Shown: positions 11,557 to 23,629 of the stretch, piece after piece | Layout of the letters: each line of letters opens with the position of its first letter | How positions within the stretch are numbered: the stretch's first letter is position 1 | Notes under the pieces: model-generated | Told to the model about the DNA's origin: nothing | Seen by the model: only the letters and a program-made list of their open reading frames with translations | The model's database searches: none | Assembly: GCA_010015805.1 (NCBI GenBank) | Contig: ML978145.1 | Location: 124,001-188,000, forward strand | Length of the DNA: 64,000 nt | Source of the DNA: Rhizodiscina lignyota | Lineage: Eukaryota; Ascomycota; Dothideomycetes; Aulographales; Rhizodiscinaceae | Direction of reading: 5' to 3' | Position numbers and translations under genes: made by a program

Positions 11557-13008
11557 ATGTTCTGCCCGCCGTTGCGTCAATTCACTCCGCTCCTGCATAG
11601 CCGCCGCTTGCGTCTCTCGCGCTCACTGCCTTATTCCAGCAACTCTCGAGCGTCGCTCATATCAGAGCAAGTAACTGTCGATTGCAGATCGAATGGCAGC
11701 ATCACTCTCGAGTCAGTACTAAGACTCCTATATTAGGCCGGCGCCCTTACTAAATTCTCCCTAAGCGTCTGTCGTGCGACAGACAGAGCCGATCCCTCTC
11801 GTATCGTGCTCTTCCTTCCCACCGGACCCGTGGTTGACCATTATGCCTCCATCAACGATGACAACGTCATCCGAGACCTCTCGCGCGCTTCACAGGCCAC
11901 GGTAGTACGTGTGAACTACCGTCTTGCACATGGCTACTTCTACCCCACGCCAATCCATGATGTCCTGGCCGGCTATGACTGGGTTCTGGAGAACCTTGCA
12001 CCCACTGCCGAGGCTAATCGTAGAACTGGCTATCGTCCGCGCATTGCACGTCTTGGTGTTTGTGGGCAGCTCGTCGGTGGCAGCCTAGCAACAATGTTAG
12101 CATTGACCGAATGCAGGATGGGAGGAGATCGCATTGCTGCTGCTGCTCTCCACAGCCCCATTGTTGATTGGCTCTTCCCTGATCCTTCGACCTTGAACGG
12201 TAATGGAGCTACTGGCTTCAAGTATGCTTCACCAGAGGAGCTGGTGGAGAGCATTGTGAAACCTACAGCTCGAACGCGTAGAAGCAAGCAATCATCATGG
12301 CTTGCCAATGCCCAGAATAGTGCATTGCCGGCCTCATTATTGATACGAGCACGCCAGACCTTCTTTCGTAACCCGGCAAACTGGTTTGATCCGCTTGCTT
12401 CTGCAATCCTCTTCTTCAGGACTCCAGGCAGCAGCATTCTGTCGGGAGCTTCCGACCACCACATACCCTCAACGGCGAATGCCAATTTTGTAGAAGACTT
12501 CCCGTTGGGTTCAAATTACGAAGACATTGCGCAGCCAGAAGACTATCTGGACCTTGAGCAACGCCATGCAGCAGACTATTCTGATGCCTCTGCCTTTGTG
12601 CCAATTGCAGAGGCTGAACCGTCCACGTCTACACCATCCCAACACGTAGTCCCTCGACGGCGTGCCCATCGTGTATTTCCTCCTCAGGGCTCTGCTCTTC
12701 GTCTTCCATTCACGCGTATCTCTACCTCTTCAGACAGCATTCTGTATGATCAAAGCGCAGAACTCACCAAGCTAATGCAAAGGAGCTTGGTACGAACCTC
12801 TCTGAAGGCTGCTGGGATGCTGCACCCCGACGCACTAGAAGAGCGCGACAGAGCCATTGCCGAGATGGAAGCCGAGAAGAATGCAGAGAAGAGAGTCAGT
12901 TTCCTTGTGGGCCAGGGAAAGGGTGCAGGCCTATGGGGAGTGCCTGGCACAGAATGGGAAGAAGAGGTTGAGCAGACTGGCTTGTGGTTCAAAGAAGCGC
13001 TGGATTGA
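11557..13008 (+). CDS. Alpha/beta-hydrolase fold protein, probably mitochondrial, with Cys at the nucleophile elbow
   Basis: Two exons, 11557-11711 and 11766-13008, giving 465 residues. The intron (11712-11765, GTCAGT...TTACTAAAT...AAG) joins NGSITL to DVCRATDRAD and keeps the frame; without it the second exon has no ATG start. The N-terminus is basic and Ser-rich with RLRLSRSLPYSS, like a mitochondrial presequence. The core has FLPTGPVVD (oxyanion-loop position), RVNYRLAHGY and LGVCGQLVGGSLA, where lipases of the HSL-like group have GDSAGG. The nucleophile position is Cys151, not Ser. The second half (about 280-420) is poorly conserved and partly disordered. Substrate unknown; it may be a non-hydrolytic member of the fold. 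Its stop is only 81 bp from the stop of the convergent MFS gene. Confidence 0.75.
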
Positions 13009-13089
13009 TTCAGCAACATTCTTTGAGCAGACATGCATTCATCTAAGAATCATCTTTCTACATCGCTTCCACACCCATGCGGCTCAACT

Positions 13090-14735
13090 CTACTCCCCAA
13101 GTCTCTCAACATGAGCGACGTTGATCTCTGCCTTGATCTCCATGTCCATTTTATTCTTTTCCTCCTCTGTCGCATCCGTCAGATGAATCACGACTGTCTC
13201 TCCGAACAATTCAGCAAGCTCTTCCAAGCTCTTCCCTTTCGTCTCCGGGAAGGTAAACCACATAATGACAATACTGAAGACTGTCATGATCACGAACACC
13301 AAGAAGTACTTCCACCCAATATTTGCGAATGCCGTGGCTCCGGGCGTCACATACAAGATGCAGCCGGCGAAATACGTAAAGGTGGCCATTGCAACACCGC
13401 GAGAGCGGATGTTAGTTGGGTATACCTCGGACGAATACACAAACGAGGCAGCGTCGAGAAAGATGCCGTAGAAGAAGACGTAAAAGAAAATAGCAAAAAC
13501 TGCGACTTTCTGTCCAGCTGCGTTCGGATGAGCTTCAACGAACTCACCCACCATGGCCGTTTCGAGGATCAACGCAATGAGACAGCCTGTGAAACCTATG
13601 AGGAGGGACTAGGACAGCAATTAGCCCGCCAGCCTGAGTCGTACGAAATAACCTCACTCACCGGACGACGCCCTATTTTGTCAATCACAAACACAGCGAT
13701 TACGTTGCCGAGCGCACCGATCAACGTGTAACATGCATACAGAAGCAGCGGAACCCATCCTGTCAGCCCGAGTTCGTTATAGATCAAGACACTGTACGAG
13801 CTGATCGTCAACGCCGCAGCCGACTGTGCAGCAAACTGTACGAAGCACGCAAGGAAGGCGCGATGTCTGTACGATTTCGTCGTCAATATCCCCCAATACC
13901 CGCTCGGATTGCTCCTCTCGTACTCGATCTGCACGCGCATCTGATAGAACTCCTCGTGCGCCGCCAGCTCATCCGGATCGTCGGCATCGCGATGCAAGCG
14001 GCTCAGAACCGTCCACGCCTGCTCGTGCTCGCCTTTCATGAGCAGGAATCGGGGCGACTCGGGGATCCACAGCGCGCCCAAGGCCACCACGATCGCGGGA
14101 ATCGTAGTAAACGCCAACGGCCCGCGCCACCCGAACGTCAAGTTCTTCGAGAAGTAGCACCCGAATCCAACCCATCCCGAGATCGTGTACCCGCTCACGA
14201 GGAACACGCCATGCAGGCTGGTCAGCATCCCTCTCCGCGCAGGCGTGCTCGCTTCCGCTAAATAAATCGGCACGAGCGTCGCCAGGCAGCCCAGACCCGC
14301 GCCTTGCAGCGCGCGCACGACAATCAGCATCGCGATGTGCACGCTCCCCGCGGTCAGCGCCCCGCCGACGATGGAAACAAGAGCGGCGAAGAAGAGCGTG
14401 AGGCGGCGGCCGAGCCAATCTGCGCATGGTCCGCCGCCCAGCGCACCGAGGCACGCACCGAAGAAGAAGAGCGCTTGGATGGCGCCGAGGATGTGGTTGC
14501 TATATGCGTAATTTGGCGCCGTGGGCTCGGTGGTGAGGCCGAAGTAGGTGTAGAAGCCCGGCTGGCCGATGGATGTGGAGAACGAGGCGAATCCTTAAGT
14601 TTCGTAAGAATAGTTGAAATTGCATGATTGGAGATGTAAAGAAAGAGTTTGGATATGTTTACCGAATCCATATGTGAAGCTGCCCCATGCAGCAGTCATG
14701 GCGACTGCCACATTGTACACAGTCGTCTTTGTCAT
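13090..14735 (-). CDS. MFS transporter, sugar porter family
   Basis: Three exons, 14735-14663, 14593-13662 and 13608-13090, giving 507 residues; introns 14662-14594 (phase 1, GTAAAC...AAG) and 13661-13609 (phase 0, GTGAGT...TAG). Sugar-porter signatures are all present: GRRLTL after TM2, GxxxGCLATLVPIYLAE in TM4-5, PESPRFLL at the end of TM6, DKIGRRP in loop 8-9 and PETKGKSLEELAELFG after TM12. About 12 membrane helices are visible. This family moves hexoses, pentoses, polyols or quinate with protons across the plasma membrane; the sequence does not fix the substrate. The start is the only ATG that gives the first helix (SFTYGFGFASF). Confidence 0.9.
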
Positions 14736-15624
14736 TTTGGACCTTATTTATAGACGCGCAGTTTCAGTTTCAAACCAGATAATCACAAGAGACCCAGGTC
14801 AGCCATTGCAATTGGAACAACCGTTAGGGACACAGCATTATACAAATAGATAATGTGGCCAAGGTACGGTTAAGCATTCACGGCATCTTGGTGATAATGC
14901 ACTAGCACCTCGACCTAACCCTTGCTCGTCTAGGCCCGTCCTAACAGCCAGCCGCCCGCAAAGCTTGAAAAATAATACGGCGGGGAGATGCAGGCTAGCG
15001 GGGCTTTTAGCTCCGTATCAGTTCACTTTTATGCTGATCTCGTCGTTGTTGCTTCGGGCTTTGGGAGCCGCAGGAACGTGATGGTGAAGTTTCAGGCCCA
15101 GGATTATGGGAAACCATATCCGGTGGAGTGGTACATGGGGCGAGGTAAACAACGTCGTTTCCCTCACCACAGCAGCTATTGGACAGGAGCGACTCGAATA
15201 TTCGGATGCGGATTCGCAATGAGATACTTTCGCTAGGACATCAAGATTGTGAATATTAGACGGCCTATCAGGGCCTATCGTACATACTTTTAAAGGTATC
15301 AACCTTTCTTTTACATTATAGATTATACAGTGATTGTGAAATGCAAACGGAAGCCTAAACAGCCAAAAATGTGAGCAGCCACTTAGCTCTCATTTGCTGT
15401 GTAAAATCGCTCGACGCCTGGACGTAATGGTACAGGCGCTGCCGCTGAGCCATTTTGTTCTGTTTTATCTAGAGGGGTCGCTGGTGAGCTCTCTGACGGA
15501 ATGTTGGTATTATCTTTCGCTTGAAGATTGTCCGGTTCGGCCGTACCATTGGCAACGTTAGACGAGTCCTTTCGATTGTTTACCGATTCGATCGGCGCCA
15601 GTGAAGTTGCCTGCCCTTCGTCTC
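14736..15624. other. intergenic, about 890 bp
   Basis: Upstream of the leftward MFS gene and downstream of the leftward esterase gene. Short open frames only, none with a domain. Nothing repeated or structured seen. Confidence 0.45.
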
Positions 15625-17845
15625 TTACTTCAGCGTAATGAGACGAGTGTTGTGAAGGAGGGCCAGGTCTTTCATGAGACCTTGTGTGTTCCGGGTGCTC
15701 TCTCCGGGGCCTTTCGGGACTCTGGGGTTGAGAAATTGTACCGGGACGTTTCTCGCGTTGGATCTAGTAGGTATAATCAGTGCAACACTCTTGACATGAA
15801 ATTGGACGGTCTTTACCGTCTTCTCATCATGTTTGCTACCCCACAAGCTCCACAGACTCATACCCCAACTCCTCTTGAACCGCTTCCTCTCAACAATCTC
15901 CTGGCCGTTCTCATCGAGTCTTCTTCTCCCCACGAGCGCAGTCGGAGGCGGCTTTTCCGTTCCGTCTCCGCACCTCAGATAGCCCTTCATTTCCTCTAAC
16001 GTCTGACGCTGCAGGTTACGCTTCCGATTCGCATACAAATCGTCCCACTGCTTCTGAGCTTTCAACCACTTCCGGACGGGGCCTTCTTTGATAGTACCAA
16101 TCTCATCAGCAGCGAGCTGAAGAGCACGGATTTCGGAAGCTGGAGGTAAGTCATAGCAGTCGCCATGTCTGTCGATCCTCTGGCGGATCATGTTGTTCTC
16201 AAATGGAGGCAACGGGTCTCCTGCTTTGCCTACGGCTCTGCCGGCGGACACAGAGTTGAAGAGAGGCAGCAAAGCTCCATTCATCTTCTGCTTCTGCAAG
16301 CCGTGGACTTTTGCTCCGTTTTCTGATTCGCCGTTTACTCCCTTTCGCTTCGGGTTTGATCCACTTTCCGAGTCTGTCGACTCTGTAGAAGTTTCGGTGC
16401 TAATTTCGCTAATATCGTCATCATCGAGGATGTCGATTGTGCGATGTTGAGCTCTAGCCAGTGCCCATGCGCCGAATTGTGCAACAGCACGGTACATGTA
16501 TTTAGCTGGTCTGGTCCAGCTGAGAGTATGCGCCACATGACAGAGATCATCCCAGACTTGTAGCTGGACGTCCGTAGGTTCGTATCTTTTGCGCTTAGTC
16601 CCGTCCGGATCAGTCAGAACTAGCATAGCCTCGGAAGGGAGGTATGCTAATGGATTTGCGGCTTTATGTGCCAGGTAGATCTGCTCGTCGCAAAGAAGCT
16701 CGCCTCCACCAGCTTGGATGAGAAGTGGTGGGAGACCACCCAAGCTGGGATTCAAGATTGGAGAGACGAGCGGGTGGGTGAGGAGGTGGTTCGGCGCATA
16801 CATCTGGATCTGCTCTTTAATCTCTATCTTCTCGCCGTCGATCGTTATTGATAAGTCGGGAGTGAAATCTGATTTTGTTTCGAGTTGCGCCTGATCGACG
16901 TGCGTGTTCTGAGCAGATGCAAGTTCGTCACTATTCGGAGGTGGCCACCCTCTTGAGGGCCGATGATGGAATCCATGAGCCGGTATGTAGTCGAATGCGC
17001 CGTCTCCGCTCAAGCTTGGAAATGAGTGTGTCAAATCAACCCATGGTGATAATAACATTGCTCCTGCAGGTAGTGGTATGCCCTGGTCTCGAATAATCAC
17101 AAGCATAGAAAGTGTCATCCCTCCACCTGCCGAGTCCCCCGCAAGTAATATGTTGGCAGGGTCGTATTCCTGTAGCAAGTACAAGTACGCGGCAAGACAA
17201 TCCTGCAGTCCGCACGGAAAAGGGAATTGAGGCGCTAAACGGTATCGTGGCGCCAGACATCGTGCCTTCAGCTTCCGAGCATGCCTTTGCATCTGGTATC
17301 GGTGCTCGTCGACAGATCCAAAATAGTATGCTCCACCGTGCACATACAGAAGCACCCTACTGCCCTTATCTCCAGACCTCTTCCGCTCTTGATAGTCGCT
17401 ACGCATCTCAATCCACTCTGCTCTCAGTGATGCAGGGCCCGACCGCCATTGCCACCACTCCTTTCCACCGACTGCCTGAATCCCATGTGGGCCAAGCTGG
17501 GCTTGAATATGCTTCGCAGATTGTTTGAGCAGGTCTGCACCAATATCAACCTCTTTCAATTTCACCCATCGAGGGACCGGAACCCATTGGCTCGTGAAGG
17601 CTTGTATCTCTTCGACGGTGTGGTGCGACGCATATGTAATGAATTGGCGAACGAGGCTGAGACCTTCGTGGTAGGAGATGTGTGCAGTGGGTTTCTGTTT
17701 CAACGGCTTGCGGTTCAAGTACTATATCGTGTAAGCTTCCAGAGCATTGGTTGAGGCGAGAAAGCTGAGGACAGACGTGAGAGAACCCCGTACCAACCAC
17801 CGTGGGAGTTATAGCCGCTACAACCGTTATGGTGTTGAGGACCAT
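15625..17845 (-). CDS. HSL-type alpha/beta hydrolase (lipase/esterase), N-terminal membrane segment
   Basis: Two exons, 17845-17777 and 17721-15625, giving 721 residues. The intron 17776-17722 (GTCTGT...ATAG, phase 0) joins GFSH to YLNRKPLKQKPTAHIS. Residues 1-20 are a hydrophobic segment (VLNTITVVAAITPTVVG), likely a membrane anchor. Catalytic parts of the hormone-sensitive-lipase group: oxyanion motif HGGAYYFG at about 151, nucleophile elbow GDSAGG with Ser220, and a late LCHVAH with a probable catalytic His. A 300-residue C-terminal extension is acidic and Ser-rich, then basic (KRKRNLQRQ). The combination of anchor and long tail fits a lipid-associated esterase or neutral lipase; the natural ester is not known. 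Confidence 0.85.
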
Positions 17846-19083
17846 TATTCAAAGAGATAATAACTTCCTCCTATGATGGGCGCAAGAAGCTTCTTTGAAT
17901 CCTTATTATTAAAGTTATATAGCGTCCATCGGCGGAGCGCGGGAATTCCAAAGGAACAGACGGTTCCTCGTGAAACGCGTCAGTCATGCGCTTCGTACCG
18001 GAGTGCTCATTGACGCGTTGACAAGAGATTAGACCTTGGCGGGTATGTTATTTATACAAATAGGAGGTTATTCATGGCATAGCAAGTCGAAAAGAGATAA
18101 AACACAATTTAAAACTACAATTTATTCCTGCTGCAGAAGCTGCAGCAGCTTCACGATGGTTTTGGCCCCTTGATTCCTAGTGGCGTCATAGCCAAGGAAT
18201 TTCCTTGCGACCTCAAGGAAGTCACATTTGTACATGTATCTCATTCCTTTCGATATTACTTAGGAAAACAGCATAACAAAACCCACTCATGGTCTATTCT
18301 CCCACATGCCTACTAAATTATACCAAAATAAGCACCAAGGAGGCCAAACAAGCTCAGCTATGTGAATATATCTATTCACCCCAAATTGAACTACACAATA
18401 TGTGCGAAATATCCGTTCCAGCGAGGCTGTTTGAAGACAAGATACTCGACTCCATCCCCTCCTCCGAAATAGCATTATGAGCACTCTTCCATTGTGCCGG
18501 CTGAAAGGGTTGGCATACCGTACAGAATTCTCCTCGTGAAGTCGGATCGAACCGATACGTACCATGTGTAGTTTCAGTCCTCTGTGGAAGGACCATACGC
18601 CGCATTCGTCCAGCTCATTCCACATAGCTGAACGATTACTTTACCCTGATGGAGACGAAAGGCTGCACAAAGTAGAGATAACTTTGTAGAATTGTCGAGA
18701 GGGTGTTGACGTAGCGGGGGGAGTCGAAATGCATTTCATTGGACCGCAATGCACATGTGAGTATCGTTCAAAAGCCACCTGAGCGACCGAAACACATTGA
18801 AATTGACGAATGATTAGGATTGGTGAAGAAAACCAATTTCAGCCAATCTCGGCCTCGTTTGCCGCTTTCAAGGGATAGTTCTTGTGTTGACGCTCGGGTT
18901 GCTCACCTCACCAAGACTGTGGCGCCAACCTTAATGCACCATAACACATTGCGTTACTTCTAAATGTGCCAAGACTTTCAAGTATTTAGGTTCTCCTTCT
19001 GCTCCTCCTCCTCTTCCTTTCCAACATCTTCTGCAAATTTCCCCTCCTTTTCCAGCCGGAATTCCCACACAACACTTCGCATC
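17846..19083. other. intergenic, 1.2 kb
   Basis: Divergent promoter region between the esterase and the BTB-like gene. AT-richer than neighbouring coding DNA. A short near-palindrome of CTGCAG repeats lies near 18129-18153. Open frames around 18287-18625 have no recognisable features. Confidence 0.45.
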
Positions 19084-21066
19084 ATGACGGACCCGCTCGA
19101 CGCGGCCCCCCCTTTGATTTGCGAGCAGCCACTGCAATTGGACAAAGGAGATGTTATCATCTCACTCTCACATGAGCCTAGAGATAGGCTTCTCCTTCGA
19201 AGCTCGTCATTTCTGCAATTGCCGTGGCTCAGGAGCCGACTTGGAAAAAGGACTAGGACCAAGAACGCCCGATCGACCGTCGACCCGGCAACTGGCAAGC
19301 CATTCAAAGTCTACAAGTATGGATTGGTGTTGGTTGAGAGAACTTGGGGCGATAAGATGGTGCCTGTGTCGGAAGCAGGGGTAATGCAAGAAATCCAGTT
19401 TATTGTTCACGCAACTCACAGGAAAGAAGTATATGGCAGGAAATAAGTACATGGCTAATGGCGGCGAGATGGTACTTGTGTTGAAAGCAGGGGTAATGCA
19501 AGAAACCAGCTTTATCATTCACGCAACTAACAGGAAAGAAGGAGTTCGACTGCACGCTGAGAAATTGGGCCAACGTGCCCTCCAGGGACGATGACTGGTA
19601 CTCAACACATTCCAAATTGGAACACGATAAAGGTGTCTGCGACATGTACGAATCCTCTCTGGCCACTGGGTTCTTCCGGTATAACATAGGTAATCCTGAT
19701 GACTTCGGCAATCGGAACCCAGGTGCCATATTTCGCCGCACTGTCATTGCTTTCAAGATTTTGTTTCGAATTCTTGAAGGACAATCAGTCGAACTTGTCG
19801 GATTGGAGTCCATGCAAGCCTTGCGCTGCCTTGCAAATGCAGTCGCATATGCTGAATATTTCGAGATATTGCCATCTGTTGGAGCGCGATTGCTAGAACT
19901 CTACGAAGGCCTCGCCGAACATTTCCTGAACGATTCTGCTGATGAGGCACCGCTTTTCCATCTCGCAATGGCCCTGAAGCTCCGATCGGAAAACATGTTC
20001 AAAACGGCTGTGCGACGTCTTACAGAGACCCACCACATCTGCGCCGAAGCCAGCGCTGATCACGAATTTCGCAACAAGATCCGGGTCAGATTAGAAGGAA
20101 CAATCGAAGAAAAAAATCGATCGATCATAGGACTTCGTTCCAGAGGGAGCAGCAATCCTTGCCCTAGTCCAAGACAAGCGCAATGGGCTTTTCTCGAGGA
20201 TCAATGGTCTGTTAATCGCCTTGCAGAACTGTGGCCTGCTTTCAAAAGAAGATCCACCCAGTTATAGAAGTGCTGTCATTGCACCTTTCGCACACTTCAG
20301 GCCTGGAGCTGAAGTAGATGAAGCTCTGCGTTTCCTCGCCTCTTCCGTATTCCTGCAGTGGCTCGCCCAAGAAGTCGCCAAAACGGTTCCCTCTGAGGAA
20401 TTACACATTGCGACGACTAACGTGAGCATTGCACACCAGCCGAAATCTTGTCGCGATGACTATATCTCGTTCATCTGGTGAGTGAATTGATCACTTTGTA
20501 TGCTGCACTAAATATGAGGTCAAGACAGGAGAATGCATCGGATTGCAGTTCGTATCCTCAAGGCATGGGAGAAGAAGGACTTGAAAATGCTTAACAGGAG
20601 CATCCCGAGACGTCTCGCAAGGACCCTCCCTGTCTCTCCAGTGACCTTTTTCGCCAGGAACGAAATCCAGCTTCACAATGAACTCATGAGCATCCTTGAG
20701 CGTGCTGCGTCGATCGTCAGATGCCATATCGGAGCCACGAATCAGCCGGTTACACGGGATGCTGTTTTGAGGATCATCTCGAAAGCCACCCCAGCTACTA
20801 AGAGCGGACATGGCGGAGACGATGATGATACCGACTGCGATGACTTGGACAAGGATGACAGTCACAACTCCAAGCGACGTTCGCAATTCTCCAGGTGGAG
20901 TCCCAGACAAAAACTGATCTTCTGGAACGAAATCACACTCTGGCCTTCTAACTTCCCCTGGTATGGTAAAGCGCCCTATGATATGTTTGTCTCGGAGCAC
21001 TGCGAGCCGGTCACTGCGGAGTGGGCGAAGCTGGTGGGTCTTAATGAGTTGCCACCATGCTCATAA
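19084..21066 (+). CDS. Hypothetical fungal protein with BTB/POZ-like N-terminus
   Basis: Proposed exons 19084-19380, 19430-19492 (optional), 19542-20084, 20131-20477 and 20529-21066, giving 595 residues (574 without the 21-codon exon). The N-terminus KGDVIISLSHEPRDRLLLRSS resembles the start of fungal BTB domains, followed by YKYGLVLVERTW and FDCTLRNW. The intron 20478-20528 (GTGAGT...ACAG) is clear. The intron 20085-20130 (GTCAGA...TAG, 46 nt) is proposed because the frame changes between NKIR and DFVPEGAA; a one-base indel is the alternative. The region 19354-19541 is an internal duplication that carries a donor, intron and acceptor (described separately). An acidic run (DDDDTDCDDLDKDD) lies near the C-terminus. 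BTB proteins of this expanded fungal group have no assigned role. Confidence 0.6.
19354..19541 (+). repeat. Direct duplication, about 76 bp at 112-bp spacing, carrying a splice donor and acceptor
   Basis: Positions 19354-19429 and 19466-19541 match closely; both contain AGCAGGGGTAATGCAAG and end in CAGGAAAGAAG. The left-hand differences before the donor are all G/A or C/T transitions. Each copy holds exon end, GTAATG donor, intron and acceptor, so the 63 bases between the two introns form an extra in-frame exon. Confidence 0.75.
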
Positions 21067-22070
21067 AAATGTCATGGCCAGCGTAGAATTCCAACAAGTA
21101 TTCGAATGCATGGTGGTAGAGCATATCCTATTGATAAGAGTGAACCATTGTATTACACGCTTCATCCTGACTCGCTGTGCCCGAGGTTGTTGAAGAGCGG
21201 AATGACGGTGGAAAGTCGGCCTTCGAAACTATCGCGCTTCAAAAAAGAATCGTCACGCCATAGATACACAAGCTCTTGGAGTTGTTGCTCGTCTACAAGA
21301 GCATATTCGGCAGCAATCAGAACTTGCGCTCTAACTGCCTCGCGCGAACATGGGAGACAGGACATCTTTGGTACAAACATATTTTGAAAGTTCTTCGTCA
21401 AATATCTCCAAGACGGGTTGACGCCGCACACTGTGTACTTTGACAGCTCTTGTACTTCCGCAACTCGGCACTGTAGCGTAGTTACAACTTGCTCCTCCAC
21501 CATCGTGGTGGCAAGCTGATTAAAGAACCTGCGCATCCCGCGTATATCTAAACTGCGAGATGGTCGCCAGCCATGTTGGAGAACTACAGATCCTTGTGCA
21601 CATCATTTCCAGAACCGCGGTCCTTATGTAGAAGCATGTTCGAGTGCCGATTCAATTGACTTCACCGCGATCGGGTCGCATCGTTTGAAGAGGCCATTGT
21701 CGCAGTGCAGTGCCATTTCTTCCCAACCGCGAGAGAAAACGAGATTCTAGCGTCTACGAAGAAGCTAGTTCATCGTGAGCGAGTGATATTTATAGTGGCG
21801 TCTCCTTTCCGCGATAATGAGAAGCAAATCTTCCAAGGCAGATCTAGCAAGCCACTCCCTGATAACCTCGAATGTAAGCTCGCCAATATGTGGAAGCTTC
21901 TTGTAAATGCTGAAGGCAACTGTAATACAGGGGCTCTGTACACTGTTCGCTCGATGAAACTGGATCCTTCGAATTCCAGAGAACCCTCCTAGATGTAGCC
22001 CATCCAAATCATAGCCTTCCTGGGCACAACTCTAGAGGTGGTTAAGCAACGACGGTCGACACGACACTCT
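21067..22070. other. intergenic, about 1 kb, with unassigned open frames
   Basis: Holds leftward open frames at 21162-21536 (124 residues) and 21765-22007, and a rightward one at 21705-21992. None shows a domain, signal peptide or convincing splice partner. It lies between two convergent genes. A decayed gene is possible but I cannot show it. Confidence 0.35.
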
Positions 22071-22905
22071 TCAGCTTAATCGTCTCTTCTTCACTGCACC
22101 AATAGTACCTCCTGGATGGTTCTTTTGGAACTCAGCACCCACATCCTCAAGATGTAATCGCTCCGCCACTGTCAAAGAAAGCATATCACCAACCGCCATT
22201 GCGACGGTTGTGGATGTTGTTGGTGCGCAGACGCCGAATGATTTCTCCTCTGGTTCGTGTATCGGGGCAGGCAGGACGATTGTGTCCGGTCTATCACGAC
22301 AAAGAGGGAAGCTCGAGGAGTCCATATGGCTAGTCATGACCACCGTGGCGATGCTCTCATTAATGTGCGATGAGACAGTCATCAGCTCTTGGGTCCGGCC
22401 AGAGTACGTTATGAATAAGACCACATCGTTCTGCACAGCAAATAAGTGTCTCAAATACGGAGGCCAAAGTCAATAGTATTCCTACCTTCTTAATGTCTCC
22501 TAGATCGCCGTGCACTGCCTCCGCGGCATGCATGAAGCTCGTCGCAACTCCCAAACTCTTCATTGTGGCTACAATCTTCATCCCCACAATCCCACTTTTG
22601 CCAACGCCACAGATTATGAGCTTCCCGCCTGCATCGTGGGCTTTCAGTATACATTCCACCGCCCTAAGGAGCCCGGTCTTTGCGACGGGATTGGTCTGAT
22701 ACAAGCGGGTTACGAAGGAAAGTGCGCTCGCTTCAGTGGCGAGTATATGGACTGCGCGATCGAGTATCTGTGCGCTCTCGGCATCTTCAGGTGATATTGG
22801 AGGTGTCAATGGACCGGAGGGTCTGCGTTTGATCGAGTTCCGCGGAGATTGAACTGTTGAGTCGGTCGTGTCAAGGCTGGCTGATTGGATAAGTTTACCC
22901 GCCAT
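22071..22905 (-). CDS. SIS-domain phosphosugar isomerase (KpsF/GutQ-like)
   Basis: Two exons, 22905-22486 and 22430-22071, giving 259 residues; the intron 22485-22431 (GTAGGA...GCAG) is phase 0. After a Ser/Pro-rich N-terminus of about 45 residues comes a SIS sugar-isomerase domain with CGVGKSGIVGMKI, HAAEAVHGDLGDI, ITYSGRT and the Thr-rich TTSTTVAMAVGD, the order found in bacterial arabinose-5-phosphate isomerases. The two CBS domains of KpsF are absent, so the protein ends after the SIS fold, at HPGGTIGAVKKRRLS. Fungal single-SIS proteins are thought to act on phosphosugars, but the substrate is unproven. The ATG at 22905 is the first in frame after an upstream stop-containing leader. Confidence 0.85.
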
Positions 22906-23629
22906 AATCTCTCTAGTTTCAACCACACAATCCCAAGAAGAGAAGAGAAGTGACAGCAGAATAGCAAGGAGAAATGAAGGAAAGCGAAATTGTTGAAGAG
23001 AGAACGCGACGCGTCACAGCATGATTCCGAGGAAGCTCTTCAACCTAAATTTTAGCTTCGTAAGCTAGAGATAGATGATTCATGACCCTGCGGATACGTC
23101 CGACGGATAGAGAACGCGGGAACATCGCTTCAGCCGTACTCGGCTCGACCCGGAGGCCTGATAGCATGGTGTCAGAAAAACGTGTGGGAGCGTGGGAAGG
23201 AGGGTAGGGAATGTAGTGATAGCGACTTTGGCGTCCATGTTGAGGTGATCGCTGCTAGGCCTTTTCCAGCCATAAGATGCTGCACGCGTCCAGACTCGTT
23301 ACGCGAATGCTTGGCATTTGTGCGAGAGACGGCAATGCGGAATACTGCTAGCTTATTACTAGAATCCATCTGGTGATGGAGTTGTTGGGAAGGATTGGCT
23401 TTGTATGCAAGTTTCTTTGGCGTCTCCATAACCCTTGCGCTGCTGCAAGACTGCGAGTCGACACGTGAAGGGCTTGATGCACTCCATACGGTACCTGTCG
23501 TACTGAGTAGCCTTCGACCAGCTTATGGATTTCCAACACAAGATCGATGTCACATTCATCGATCACATTCTATTTGGAGAGCTCTAGAGGCTTGTGTTGA
23601 ACGATCTCACGCTCGATATTCCACTTTGG
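22906..23629. other. intergenic, about 720 bp
   Basis: Upstream of the SIS-domain gene and downstream of the GNAT gene, both leftward. A purine-rich stretch sits just upstream of the SIS start (about 22930-23000). Scattered short open frames show no domains. Confidence 0.45.

Noticed and set aside
11405-11674. Two overlapping frames that might be the hydrolase N-terminus
   Set aside because: Only the third frame, from ATG 11557, gives EQVTVDCRSNGSITL and joins the next exon in phase. The others end without a usable splice site.
21162-21536. Leftward 124-residue frame
   Set aside because: No domain, signal or splice partner. A decayed gene is possible but not shown.
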